A model generated the notes under the pieces. It saw only the letters and a program-made list of their open reading frames with translations, searched no databases and had not been told where the DNA came from. Shown piece by piece: positions 5,052 to 13,177 of a stretch of 25,728 nt of DNA. Source of the DNA: a virus; the IMG/VR virus record IMGVR_UViG_3300035698_006726, positions 1 through 25,728 of that record. One strand, given 5' to 3'. A program made the translations under genes and the position numbers. Positions within the stretch are counted from its first letter, which is position 1. The number at the start of each line of letters is the position of its first letter.

Positions 5052-6056
5052 ATGAGTGAAGAACAAACAGCCGAAACAATCGAATCAGAAGAAAATTCTC
5101 TTGAATTAGTAATTTTTACATCAACAGAAGATATGTCTGTTGCACCGATTGTTTTCAACAAAGAACAGTTAAAAGGATCTCTTGAGGTCGCCCTTGTTGA
5201 ATATAAAGAATATGAAGTAACTGAAGATAATTTAATTGAAGCAAAAGCAAAAAGAGCAAAGCTTAACAAATTATCTAAAGCCATGAATGATAAAGGTCGC
5301 CATGTCCAGCAATCAACAACGCAACCTGTTAAGAAATTCAGAGACGAACTAAAAGATCTTATTAGCATGGTTGATAAGGCTTCAAAAATTATTGATGATC
5401 AAGTCAAGGTTTTTGAAGAAAAATCAGCTGAAGAAAAGCAAACTAAAATCAAAGTTTTCTGGAAACAAAACGCTGGCGATCTTTTTGACTTAATCAAGCT
5501 TAGTCAAATTTCAAAAGATACTTGGTCAACAAAAGGTCAAACCCTTAAAAAGATTGAAAAACAAATTATTGAAAGTATTACAAAGATCAATGAAGATCTT
5601 GAGCTTCTAGACAGTTTAGAATCTGAACATCTAAAAGAAATTAAACTTGTTTATGTTAAAGACTTAAACCTTGCTCAAGCTCTCAAAAAAGACAAAGAAT
5701 TGAAAGCTGAAAAACAAAGGCTTGAAGATTTTGAAGCAAAGAAAGCAGAAGCTAAAGCTCTTGCAGATGCTAAAGCAGAAGAAGAACGCATTGAGCAAGA
5801 AGCTAAAGAAAAGATTGTTGAAGATGCTCAAGCAGTCCATGAAGCAGAAATTGAAAGATTTAACGCTGTAGAAGGTTTTATTGATGAACCAGAGCCAGAA
5901 GCAGAACAACGTAGAATATTAAGATCTTCACTCAGATACAAAGAACCTTTGACAAAAAGAAAAGAATTTTGGTTCGATCTTACAAAAGAAAAACAACTTG
6001 CTTTGCAGAAATGTTGCAAAGAAAACGATATTGAATACGGCTTGGTTGAAAGATAA
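5052..6056 (+). CDS. DUF1351-family phage protein
   Basis: A 334-aa, highly charged helical protein with long coiled-coil regions. An N-terminal domain (about 40-150) carries the conserved-looking ...EEYKEY-type segment, KAKRAKLNKLSKAMNDKGR and the 'VKKFRDELKDLI...IDDQVKVFEEK' stretch of DUF1351. A middle coiled coil (about 205-275) is rich in Glu, Lys and Ala. The C-terminus ends near FWFDLTKEKQLALQKCCKEN, as family members do. These proteins lie between the exonuclease and RecT in many phages; a role in the recombination complex is inferred from position. The start ATG 5052 has AAAAAGGA about 8 bases upstream. Confidence 0.8.
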   Translation: MSEEQTAETIESEENSLELVIFTSTEDMSVAPIVFNKEQLKGSLEVALVEYKEYEVTEDNLIEAKAKRAKLNKLSKAMNDKGRHVQQSTTQPVKKFRDELKDLISMVDKASKIIDDQVKVFEEKSAEEKQTKIKVFWKQNAGDLFDLIKLSQISKDTWSTKGQTLKKIEKQIIESITKINEDLELLDSLESEHLKEIKLVYVKDLNLAQALKKDKELKAEKQRLEDFEAKKAEAKALADAKAEEERIEQEAKEKIVEDAQAVHEAEIERFNAVEGFIDEPEPEAEQRRILRSSLRYKEPLTKRKEFWFDLTKEKQLALQKCCKENDIEYGLVER

Positions 6057-6098
6057 ATTAAGCATTTCATTAACCTATTTTTAAAAGGATAAAATAAA

Positions 6099-6998
6099 AT
6101 GGCAAAACCTAATAATTCACTGGTTACAAAGAAACCTCAATTCAGTCAATTCTTGTGTCAAGACAGTATCAGAAAAAAAATAAATGATATTGTAGGAGGT
6201 TCGGGTGGTCAAAGATTTGTTACTGCAATAATTTCAGCTGTATCAACTAACATCAAACTTGCTGAATGCGATCATGGTACAATTCTTTCATCTGCTTTAC
6301 TTGGCGAGAGCTTAAACCTTTCGCCTAGCCCTCAGCTCGGTCAATATTACATAATTCCTTTTGGCAAAGTAAACCCTAAAGCAACCTTTGTTTTAGGCTA
6401 TAAAGGTTATATCCAACTTGCTATTAGATCAGGGTATTACAAGAAAATAAATGTGATTGCTTTGAAAAAAGGCGAACTTGTAAAATACGATCCACTCAAT
6501 GAAGAAATTAAGGTAAATCTTATAGAAAATGAAGATGAACGAGAACAAGCAGAAACAACAGGTTATTTTGCAATGTTCGAGTATCATAACGGCTTTCAAA
6601 AAACTTTATACTGGTCAAAAATCAAGATGGAAAACCACGCCGATAATTTTTCTAAAGCTTTTTATCTTGATGCATACAAATTGCTTTTAGCTGGAAAAAT
6701 CCCAGAAAGCGACCTTTGGAAGTATTCAAGTTTTTGGTATAAAGACTTTGATTCAATGGCATATAAAACCATGTTGCGCCAGATCATTAGTAAATGGGGA
6801 ATTATGTCGATTGAGCTTCAAACCGCAATCGTTAAAGATAACGCTGTTCTTGATGCAGATTTAAACCCGCACTTCTTACCAGATGTTCAAGAAGAGCCTC
6901 AACAGGTTTATGACGCTGAAACAGGAGAAGTTGAAAAAGAAGTTCTTGAAGAAAAAGAAGAAGTTCCTGTTGATGAAGATCCTATGAATAACTTTTAA
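6099..6998 (+). CDS. recT: RecT-family single-strand DNA annealing protein
   Basis: The 299-aa protein is a standard RecT: an N-terminal region with QRFVTAIISAVSTN, a core with ILSSALLGESLNLSPSPQLG and QYYIIPFG, then FVLGYKGYIQLAIRSGYY, and a C-terminal part with DFDSMAYKTMLRQIISKWG. It binds single-stranded DNA produced by the exonuclease two genes upstream and anneals it to homologous strands, giving recA-independent recombination and repair. The acidic Glu-rich tail (about 260-299) may be an interaction arm. The start at 6099 has AAAAGGA upstream. A weak hairpin follows the stop. Confidence 0.93.
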   Translation: MAKPNNSLVTKKPQFSQFLCQDSIRKKINDIVGGSGGQRFVTAIISAVSTNIKLAECDHGTILSSALLGESLNLSPSPQLGQYYIIPFGKVNPKATFVLGYKGYIQLAIRSGYYKKINVIALKKGELVKYDPLNEEIKVNLIENEDEREQAETTGYFAMFEYHNGFQKTLYWSKIKMENHADNFSKAFYLDAYKLLLAGKIPESDLWKYSSFWYKDFDSMAYKTMLRQIISKWGIMSIELQTAIVKDNAVLDADLNPHFLPDVQEEPQQVYDAETGEVEKEVLEEKEEVPVDEDPMNNF

Positions 6999-7011
6999 CA
7001 ATTAACAAAAC

Positions 7012-7037
7012 AAGTGGCGGTTTCAATATCGCCACTT
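7012..7037 (+). terminator. Hairpin after recT (weak terminator or attenuator)
   Basis: An 8-bp perfect stem (AAGTGGCG 7012-7019 and CGCCACTT 7030-7037) with a 10-base loop, followed by two more T. It is G+C-rich against an AT-rich background and lies just after recT and just before the ribosome-binding site of the next gene. The U-tract is short, so it may only reduce transcription of the small downstream genes or protect the recT message end. Confidence 0.5.
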
Positions 7038-7052
7038 TTGGAGAAAAACAAA

Positions 7053-7370
7053 ATGAAATTTATTGAATTAACAACACACTTCGAAGACGAGAAAGAATTT
7101 TATAATATAGAAATAGCTTTAAAAATTAAAAAAAAGGATAAATATACATTAATTGATTTTGGTAAATTTGGATTTGTTGAAGTAAGGGAAACACCGCAAC
7201 AAATCTTTGACCTTATTGACGGTAAAGAAATCACATTAAAAGAACCAGAAGAGCCAGTTGTTGGATGCTACGATTGTGTATATAGAAGATCTGATAAAAC
7301 TTGCTATAAAGATAAAAAGATGATTAACGGCAAGTGTGACGATTTTCTTGAAAAAGACATTCCTTTTTAG
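7053..7370 (+). CDS. Hypothetical protein with C-terminal four-cysteine motif, 105 aa
   Basis: I chose ATG 7053 because GGAG lies about 9 bases upstream. A GTG at 7014 would sit inside the hairpin that follows recT. The N-terminal half has alternating beta and charged residues (IELTTHFEDEKEFYNIEIAL). The C-terminal part has four cysteines in a C-x2-C-x9-C-x10-C arrangement (within GCYDCVYRRSDKTCYKDKK and NGKCDDF), typical of a small zinc-binding knuckle. It belongs to the rightward early operon. No specific function is recognised. Confidence 0.65.
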   Translation: MKFIELTTHFEDEKEFYNIEIALKIKKKDKYTLIDFGKFGFVEVRETPQQIFDLIDGKEITLKEPEEPVVGCYDCVYRRSDKTCYKDKKMINGKCDDFLEKDIPF

Positions 7371-7379
7371 AGGTTTAAA

Positions 7380-7568
7380 ATGCTGATTAAAATCCCAATT
7401 ATCACAATAGCCCCGTTATTCGTTTTAAAAGCTTCTCAGGCGTATCTTGCAAAAACATTAAAAGATATACCAAAAAAGCAAAGAGGCGATAGGTGCGCTA
7501 TATTATGGCTTAATAAACATATAAACATTGAGATAATAGAAAGAGAATTAAAAAAATACTTCAGATAA
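7380..7568 (+). CDS. Small hypothetical protein, 62 aa
   Basis: The protein has a hydrophobic N-terminal stretch (residues 1-24, IKIPIITIAPLFVLKASQAY), which could be a membrane segment or a buried helix, followed by a basic helical part. ATG 7380 has AGAGG about 7 bases upstream, nine bases after the previous stop. I do not recognise it. Confidence 0.55.
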   Translation: MLIKIPIITIAPLFVLKASQAYLAKTLKDIPKKQRGDRCAILWLNKHINIEIIERELKKYFR

Positions 7569-7580
7569 AGGTGTAAAGAT

Positions 7581-7745
7581 ATGAGGTTTTCAATAATAGA
7601 GTACGCCAGCGACCGAGAGCTTAAAGAGCAAAAGAAACAATGCAATGATCTAATTGATGGCGGTGTTGCAGATGATTCACTTATAGCTGTAAGTGAAGTT
7701 CTTAAACAGGTTCTAAACGAATTTAAAAATAGAGGGTTAAAATAA
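7581..7745 (+). CDS. Small hypothetical protein, 54 aa
   Basis: This short gene begins MRFSIIEYASDRELKEQKKQ and is probably helical and soluble. AAGGTG lies 8-10 bases upstream of the ATG. Its stop TAA overlaps the next gene's ATG (TAATG), which supports it as a real, coupled gene. No family is recognised. Confidence 0.55.
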   Translation: MRFSIIEYASDRELKEQKKQCNDLIDGGVADDSLIAVSEVLKQVLNEFKNRGLK

Positions 7746-8245
7746 TGTTTCATAAAGTTGGAATGATTTTGCACGATAGAGAAATACTTAAAATAGATAG
7801 AGATAGAGGCGATAGAAGAACATTATCTATTTTATTTGTTAAATGCTCAAACTGTAATTTTGAAAAATGGATCAGCATTAGTCAATTCGAAAAAGAAAAT
7901 ACTTGTCCATGCAAAAAACATGGTTATAAAAAAGGCGATATTGTCAACGGATTTGAAATTATGGGTTATGATTATTCTTTAAACTTCATGCGTTATATTG
8001 CTCAATGTTCTTGCGGTAATAATACGACAAAGACACACGCTCAACTGTTCGCTGGAAAAGCCTGTAAAAAATGCCGAGCTTTTTACAATACAAATATAGA
8101 TTTGAAGCCTAAAGACAGGCTTGTAAAATATGTTCCAAAGCCTAAAAAGAAAGTTTACGAACGTATCGTTGAAATTCGCTGGCCTAAAGATCGCAAAAAG
8201 GCTCGTAATCAGAATAAAATAATTAATGAATATTTAAACCCATAG
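7745..8245 (+). CDS. Protein with two tandem zinc-ribbon-like modules, 166 aa
   Basis: There are eight cysteines in two similar sets: C34-x2-C37...C54-x-C56 and C88-x-C90...C107-x2-C110. Between the pairs of each set lie 16 residues, including an ISQFEKEN or HAQLFAGK segment. This is the pattern of small zinc-binding modules found in phage proteins next to homing-endonuclease or transcription-related domains. The C-terminus (about 120-166) is strongly basic and proline-rich, suiting nucleic-acid binding. The start overlaps the previous stop. A DNA- or RNA-binding regulatory role is inferred from these features. Confidence 0.7.
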   Translation: MFHKVGMILHDREILKIDRDRGDRRTLSILFVKCSNCNFEKWISISQFEKENTCPCKKHGYKKGDIVNGFEIMGYDYSLNFMRYIAQCSCGNNTTKTHAQLFAGKACKKCRAFYNTNIDLKPKDRLVKYVPKPKKKVYERIVEIRWPKDRKKARNQNKIINEYLNP

Positions 8246-8256
8246 GAGAAAATACC

Positions 8257-8661
8257 ATGCAACATAGAGAAAAACTTGTTGAAGCACTCAAACAAGGTAA
8301 GAAGCTTATTCATAAATAACATGGAACACTAATTGATATTTTTTACATGCTTGGTCATGTTGATCATCATAAGTTTATTGTTTTAGAAGTAGACAAACCA
8401 GAAGAAAAACCTATTAAGCCTGTTGTTTGTGTTTGCGGTAATGAAGATATATCAATACAGCTAACAGATTATAAACACCTTTTTCAAAATACACCTTTAT
8501 ATAAGAAAAAGAAATATAAGAAAGTTGAATATCATCAAAGATGGAGATACGACTTAAAGGCTTTGCGTGAGCTTAGAAAAACAAAAGGTATAGGTCGCCC
8601 ACCCAGCAACATAGTTAAAGCCTTTAACAGATACGGCAATGAATACGGTACAGGTCGTTAA
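8257..8661 (+). pseudogene. Early gene interrupted by an in-frame TAA (20 codons + stop + 113 codons)
   Basis: An ATG at 8257 with a strong AGGAG begins MQHREKLVEALKQGKKLIHK, then meets TAA at 8317-8319. The same frame continues without another stop to 8661, first as HGTLIDIFYMLGHVDHHKFI. The text across the stop reads like one protein, and the ATG at 8347 has no ribosome-binding site, so the downstream part is probably not an independent gene. The rest has a CVCG pair and a basic C-terminus (DLKALRELRKTKGIGRPPS). A point mutation (for example CAA, AAA or GAA to TAA), recoding or an assembly error would explain it. It is the last gene of the rightward operon. Function is unknown. Confidence 0.65.
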
Positions 8662-8678
8662 TAAAACTATAAAACAAA

Positions 8679-8711
8679 AAAAACCCCCATGCGTTCAAAC
8701 TGGGGGTTTTT
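8679..8711. terminator. Bidirectional intrinsic terminator
   Basis: A perfect 11-bp stem, AAAAACCCCCA (8679-8689) with TGGGGGTTTTT (8701-8711), and an 11-base loop. T- and A-runs on both sides make it work on either strand. It sits between the converging early rightward operon and the leftward late operon and should end both. Confidence 0.93.
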
Positions 8712-8744
8712 CTATCAAAACAAATTATCCTTATAAAAAAACTA

Positions 8745-9143
8745 TTATACAGATTGTTTTTTCTTTTTCAAGGCTTTTCGGTATTTATTCCAAGGCTTTG
8801 AAGCAAACAACCTAACAGCTCTATAAAAGGCCCGTCGCTTGCTTGGTCTTACTTTTTCGTATCTCATACAAGCAAGAAAGATTTTATCCGTTCTGGCTCT
8901 CGTAAAAAAGCCGTTATAATAAAACCAGTCATGGATAACAGCCGAGTTTAAAACATCAGGATCAAAACGATTATATAACCAGATCAGCCACCATGGAATT
9001 GATGCGCCATCTGTCCTGAATCCTTTAGGAATTATATATGTTTTGCCATTGATGCTGAAGAAAAAATCTTTTGTGAGTGCTTTTTTAAATTCTTTGGTTA
9101 TATCGTCAGAAAGAACAACATCTTTTGGAATGTATATCTTCAC
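8745..9143 (-). CDS. DUF1353-family phage protein
   Basis: The 132-aa protein shows the family hallmarks: GFRTDGASIPWW (about 41-52) and AVIHDWFYY (about 68-76) with a later TDKIFL segment. DUF1353 proteins are common near lysis and tail genes of phages. Conserved Asp and His residues suggest metal binding or an enzymatic activity, but the function is not established to my knowledge. The start overlaps the lysozyme stop as ATGA. It is the last gene of the late operon before the terminator. The C-terminus is very basic. Confidence 0.85.
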   Translation of the reverse strand: MKIYIPKDVVLSDDITKEFKKALTKDFFFSINGKTYIIPKGFRTDGASIPWWLIWLYNRFDPDVLNSAVIHDWFYYNGFFTRARTDKIFLACMRYEKVRPSKRRAFYRAVRLFASKPWNKYRKALKKKKQSV

Positions 9144-9556
9144 TTAAATTTGCCTGATAAAAATATCTTTGCAACTCGTTTAGCTCTTCCAGGCGAATCT
9201 TCACGAAACCATTTTGAATCCAAAGCTTCTTTGTATGATTCTCTATAATTCCCAGCTTCAAGAGCTTTCAGCATTTTCTTAAAACCTCTTAAAGAATCAA
9301 TACCCATTTGGAAACACATAACGAATAAAGCCTTTTGTCTGCTTTCATCTAACCCACGCCACCAGCCTAGATAAAAATCTAAATATTCAATAGTTTTCTT
9401 TTCGTCATTTTCATATAAAGCCCAAACAATTTCTTTGCTTTGTTTAATCGCTATATTATGACCTATTCCTACCGTTGGAATACCTTTACTGTCAACATAA
9501 GGGATTTGATGAAAACCTTCTTCACGAATAAGATGTTTTTTTACTATATCATCCAT
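9140..9556 (-). CDS. T4-type lysozyme (GH24 endolysin)
   Basis: The 138-aa enzyme carries the GH24 catalytic triad in the usual spacing: Glu13 in REEGFHQIPYVD, Asp22, and Thr28 in PTVGIGHN. The C-terminal half has ALFVMCFQMG and SKWFREDSPGRAKRVAKIFL, the typical substrate-cleft helices. It cuts the glycan strands of peptidoglycan at the end of infection. There is no signal peptide, so it should need a holin. The small membrane protein encoded immediately upstream is the obvious candidate. Its stop overlaps the DUF1353 start. Confidence 0.93.
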   Translation of the reverse strand: MDDIVKKHLIREEGFHQIPYVDSKGIPTVGIGHNIAIKQSKEIVWALYENDEKKTIEYLDFYLGWWRGLDESRQKALFVMCFQMGIDSLRGFKKMLKALEAGNYRESYKEALDSKWFREDSPGRAKRVAKIFLSGKFK

Positions 9557-9769
9557 TTATTTCATACCCATTTTAAAAGCAATACTCAACATAAATAACC
9601 ATAAAGCCCCAGCCACCCGACCAGCATTTGTTTTATATTCTTCAAACTCTTTTTTCTTCACAACTACATCTATCATATAAGAGGTCATAATATATGTTTC
9701 AGTACATAATTCTTTTTCTGTAAGCTTTGACGCTCTTTCAGCATATAGATCACGTTGTGTTGTGTTCAT
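9557..9769 (-). CDS. Small membrane protein, candidate holin or lysis accessory, 70 aa
   Basis: A charged helical N-terminal part (about 1-48) is followed by one hydrophobic segment (VAGALWLFMLSIAFKMG, about 52-68) at the very C-terminus. It ends directly before the lysozyme start. The position next to an endolysin is typical for holins, and single-span holins exist, but a tail-anchored layout is unusual. A chaperone-like or antiholin role is possible. The start overlaps the upstream stop (TAATG). The call rests mainly on context. Confidence 0.5.
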   Translation of the reverse strand: MNTTQRDLYAERASKLTEKELCTETYIMTSYMIDVVVKKKEFEEYKTNAGRVAGALWLFMLSIAFKMGMK

Positions 9770-10161
9770 TATAATTCGCTTTCAATGGCTTGGATAAGTT
9801 CTTTCTCATCTTCTAGGGTTAAAAGACTAATATCTATTATAACAGGTTTTTCAGGATATGGATAAGTTGTTTTAACATTATTTACAGCGTTATCAAGTTC
9901 GTTGTTGTTAATTAAAGATAAACCTTTCCGTGTTAGTTTTGCAACAATAGGATCTACAGTCTTGACATATAAAGGTTTTCTGTTATTAATCTGCTCATAA
10001 AGTTCTAATCCATAGCGATATGTAAATCCGTAATTATCAAGGGCTTCTCTTGATTCTTTCAACTTAACAGCTTTATCAACTGCTAATTGTTCGGCAACAG
10101 TTCTCCCTCTTACTCCAACTTTACCAAGACCCGTACAAACTGCGATATGTTTTTCAACCAT
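9769..10161 (-). CDS. Hypothetical protein between the tail fibre and lysis genes, 130 aa
   Basis: I do not recognise this family. The protein is soluble with mixed alpha and beta character. A glycine-containing N-terminus (HIAVCTGLGKVGVRGRTVAE) is followed by helices and an acidic C-terminal helix (LTLEDEKELIQAIESEL). Its ATG overlaps the stop of the large fibre gene (TAATG). Position immediately after the main fibre is where fibre-assembly chaperones often lie, so that is a possibility, but no motif supports it. Confidence 0.55.
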   Translation of the reverse strand: MVEKHIAVCTGLGKVGVRGRTVAEQLAVDKAVKLKESREALDNYGFTYRYGLELYEQINNRKPLYVKTVDPIVAKLTRKGLSLINNNELDNAVNNVKTTYPYPEKPVIIDISLLTLEDEKELIQAIESEL

Positions 10162-12852
10162 TATTCTGTTCCTTTATAACCCCATGCTTCAATTCGTACA
10201 CCATCAGCAAAGTATTGACCTGCTCCATCAGGATAAAATTTAATTCCTGTTATAACTCTAGTAGAATAGTAATGTCCATGTGAATGTTCATGTATATTAT
10301 ATATATTATCAATATCCATTGTCCAAGATGTTCTATTTACAGTATCAGCATATCCAAATAATCTAAATTTTCCTGCTTTCATAGGTAAAATACTTGTGTA
10401 TTTTGACAACGGTATATAAGTTCCTGTTGAACTAGCTTCATATGAAGGAGCTGTATTTGTATCAGCGTCAGCAATCAGAGAGTATTTATAAGAATCTTCT
10501 CGATAACCATTAACATCTTTTAACAATGCTCGACACGTTGTATTAGAATCAAAACCTAAAAAAATCATTCTAAATTCTATATAATCATAATCAGCACTTA
10601 AAATGTCTGTACCTAAAAACTCAATGGTATCTGTAGTAGTTCCGACAACATCAACTGCACCAAGTAAAGTATAATTTGTGTAGCCACCACCGCCAGCCTG
10701 ATATGAAGCTAAACAATAATTTGCTGTATTCGCATAACTAACTTGGAATATAGCACTCTCACCCTCTTTAAGTGAGTCAACGCCTACAGCTAGAGTTATC
10801 GTTAAATCAGAAGCATTTTTGTTTACAACATAGAATAAAGAGCCATCAAGAGCCTCTGTTGGTGTTGGTAGTGTAATTGTACCACTTGCAATATTAACGA
10901 CCTGTAGAATGTTTCTATCGGCTATGGCAAGAGTTTTATTTGATGTTACTGCAACCTCTGCTTTAACACCCAAACTAGTAAATTCTAAAGCTGTTTCTCC
11001 TGAATTTACTTGAGCTATGTATCCAGCTTTATCTGTGTATGCTGACGGTGTATCATCTAAACCTGTAAATTCTGTAACACCACTAGAGCCAACACCAGAA
11101 CCAGCCGTTGTATTAGGAACAAAACCACGTAAATCAAGATAACCTGTTGTAGAATTATAATCCCAATCTGTACCGTTTTTCTTAACTGTGTAACGACCAA
11201 TTAAAAATCCAACACCTGTAAATGAGGAAGGTATTGTATAAACATCTCCTCCATCTTTATTCTTCAAAGCATCTTTTTCTTTACCATATGACTTTGACGG
11301 TAGATTCACCATTATTTGTGAAGCCGTACCTGTTTTATTAATCACACCCCAGACAACTAAATTAAACCAGTCTCCGTTTAGACTATCACCCAAAGATGTT
11401 TCTGTTATTGTGTTCAGGTTGGTAACAGGTTTATAAGCTGTAGTTGGGTCATTTACTATAAACGCACTCTTTCCAGTCGCCATATCATAAGCTGGAAAAG
11501 TTTGCTCGTGCATTTGCAAAAGTTTACCTTCATTATTAGAAAAATAAACATCACTAGGGTCTACTGAAACAGATAAAGAACCTGTTGCTCCACTTACCCA
11601 TGTTGCTGGCAGTGAGCGAATTTTTGTACCTATATGAACAACATGACCCGAGTCCGTATCAGCTAAATCATTATTTATATTTTGATTTTTCAAAGCTCCA
11701 TAGGTTTGCGTATATGTAGCTGTTTGTAATAGCACCTTTGCAACTTTTATATGTTCTACTGCTGGAAAACCGCCTGTACTAACAGTTAAAACTGAGGTTG
11801 AGCATAAAATGTAAATATAGTTTAATTGTGGCGTAGCATCTGTTCCAGCCGTTAAAGCAACCGTTACAGGAGTTGATACATCTAACAATTTAAAGCCTTC
11901 ACTACAAATCATTGTTAAATTATCAGAACCATCACCAGCAGACAAAGAACCTGTAATATCAGTCCCATCACTTGTAACTAAAAACTTTAAATTCTCTCTC
12001 ATTATTCCATTAAAGAAATTTTCGAATGTATCTTCTTTGCTACGTCTAACATTTACATTTATAATTCCATCTGTAGCATCAACTGTAATTGTGCCACCTA
12101 TAAATATTTCATATGCTGGAAACGGTGGAGAAGTGTTTGTTAATTCGCCAGCTGTTGTTGCACTTAGATATAAAGGTTTACCAGAGTCGTAACCGCTTGT
12201 GTCAATTCCTCTAAGCTTACCTGTTCGCATGACAATACCAACTGTATTTGTTGGAATTTCCATTGTTGTCATTAATACGCCATTGCCAAGACCAACGAAT
12301 GTATCTGCTTTTGCTAAAACAATTTGCTGATAACCACTAGACACGCCATCAACACGAACAGCTTTACCATCTGTAATAGTAGAACCTGTATCATTACGAA
12401 CAAGAATATACATTTCTTGACCGACTTGCATCACAGGACCAAGACCTGTTGGAATATCTAAAGTTAAATCTGTCGCATTCCATGTAATTTCTTGACCGTC
12501 TTTAAAAGTAATACCTTTCACATTAGTTAAATCAAAATTTGCAAAGTCAATATTTGCTTTAACAGGATTTAAAACGCCATTAACCCATGTTGTGTCGTAA
12601 TCATCAGCACTTGTTTTTTTTTAATATTTGATCTGTTGTGCCACCAAGAGGAACACCTTGCCCATCTGTTCCATCTGTTCCATCTGTTCCTTTTAAACCA
12701 CCATAAGGAAGGTCATTCCAATAAACAACACCATCGCCTATTTTAAAAAGATCTGTGTCAAGCTCAACACCCATTTCACCTTGTGCCAGTAAAGGATTAA
12801 CGCTTGTCCATTCATAAGCCAAATCTCGTCTTAACTGTATATTAACAACCAT
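10161..12852 (-). CDS. Large tail fibre, split by a +1 frameshift at an A9 tract
   Basis: The first frame (12852-12604) encodes the common fibre N-terminus VNIQLRRDLAYEWTSVNPLL, a KIGDGVVYWNDLPYGG segment, a collagen-like GTDGTDGTDG tract and GGTTDQILKK, then runs into TGA. The second frame is open from 12614 to 10161 and starts TSADDYDTTWVNGVLNPVKA, the normal continuation of the GGTT.Q.L.K motif. Joining them after codon 79 (skipping one A of nine, 12614-12622) gives 896 aa. The rest includes an attachment-like beta region, a LDDTPSAY...ETALEF module and a C-terminal receptor-binding part. The start ATG 12852 has GGAGGT 7 bases upstream. It could be phase variation, transcriptional slippage, mutation or a homopolymer error. 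Confidence 0.85.
12614..12622 (-). other. A9 homopolymer at the tail-fibre frameshift
   Basis: Nine A on the coding strand (T on the plus strand) lie exactly where the two fibre frames must be joined. Tracts of this length are prone to RNA polymerase slippage and to replication indels. Eight or eleven A would give one open frame. Confidence 0.85.
12662..12688. repeat. Three tandem copies of CCATCTGTT in the fibre gene
   Basis: Exact 9-bp units encode Gly-Thr-Asp repeats, a short collagen-like (Gly-x-y) stretch of the fibre shaft. Copy number could vary without a frameshift. Confidence 0.8.
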
Positions 12853-13177
12853 TGACATTACCTCCATCGATAGGATTTATTCCACCATAAAAAGAACCAG
12901 CAATACCGCCATCTAAATTTATTGCGTATTCTGTACGACCACCGCCACCACCTTGAATGATTGTTTTAGTTTTTGGTATTTCTTTGAAAATAAGACCTGT
13001 TTCTTTTCTGTCAACAACAAGCATTTTTCCTTTATTGCCTTTGAATTTTTCAGGTGTATCTTCTAGCGCAATAAAAGTTTGAGGTTCTTCAATAACTTCT
13101 TCAATGACTTCTTCAACAGGTTTTGAGTTTTCTAAAGCTTGGCGAGGCTTACCGATAATTTCAAAAGCATCAATCAT
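12842..13177 (-). CDS. Fibre-region structural protein, 111 aa
   Basis: The protein contains an acidic repeat (EEVIEEVIEE, about 22-32), a FIALEDTPEKF...ETGLIF module (about 35-66) and a glycine-rich end (IINGG-like, with GGIAGSFYGG, then NPIDGGN). The LxDTP...ETxLxF module is a widespread fibre motif and recurs inside the large fibre encoded next. The GGI...IDGG ending is common in phage structural proteins. The start overlaps the previous stop as ATGA. Its final codons contain GGAGGT, the ribosome-binding site of the large fibre. It probably belongs to the tail-tip or fibre complex. Confidence 0.65.
   Translation of the reverse strand: MIDAFEIIGKPRQALENSKPVEEVIEEVIEEPQTFIALEDTPEKFKGNKGKMLVVDRKETGLIFKEIPKTKTIIQGGGGGRTEYAINLDGGIAGSFYGGINPIDGGNVNGC

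Noticed and set aside
7014-7052. GTG start at 7014 for the cysteine-motif protein
   Set aside because: It lies inside the hairpin after recT and lacks a ribosome-binding site, whereas ATG 7053 has GGAG.
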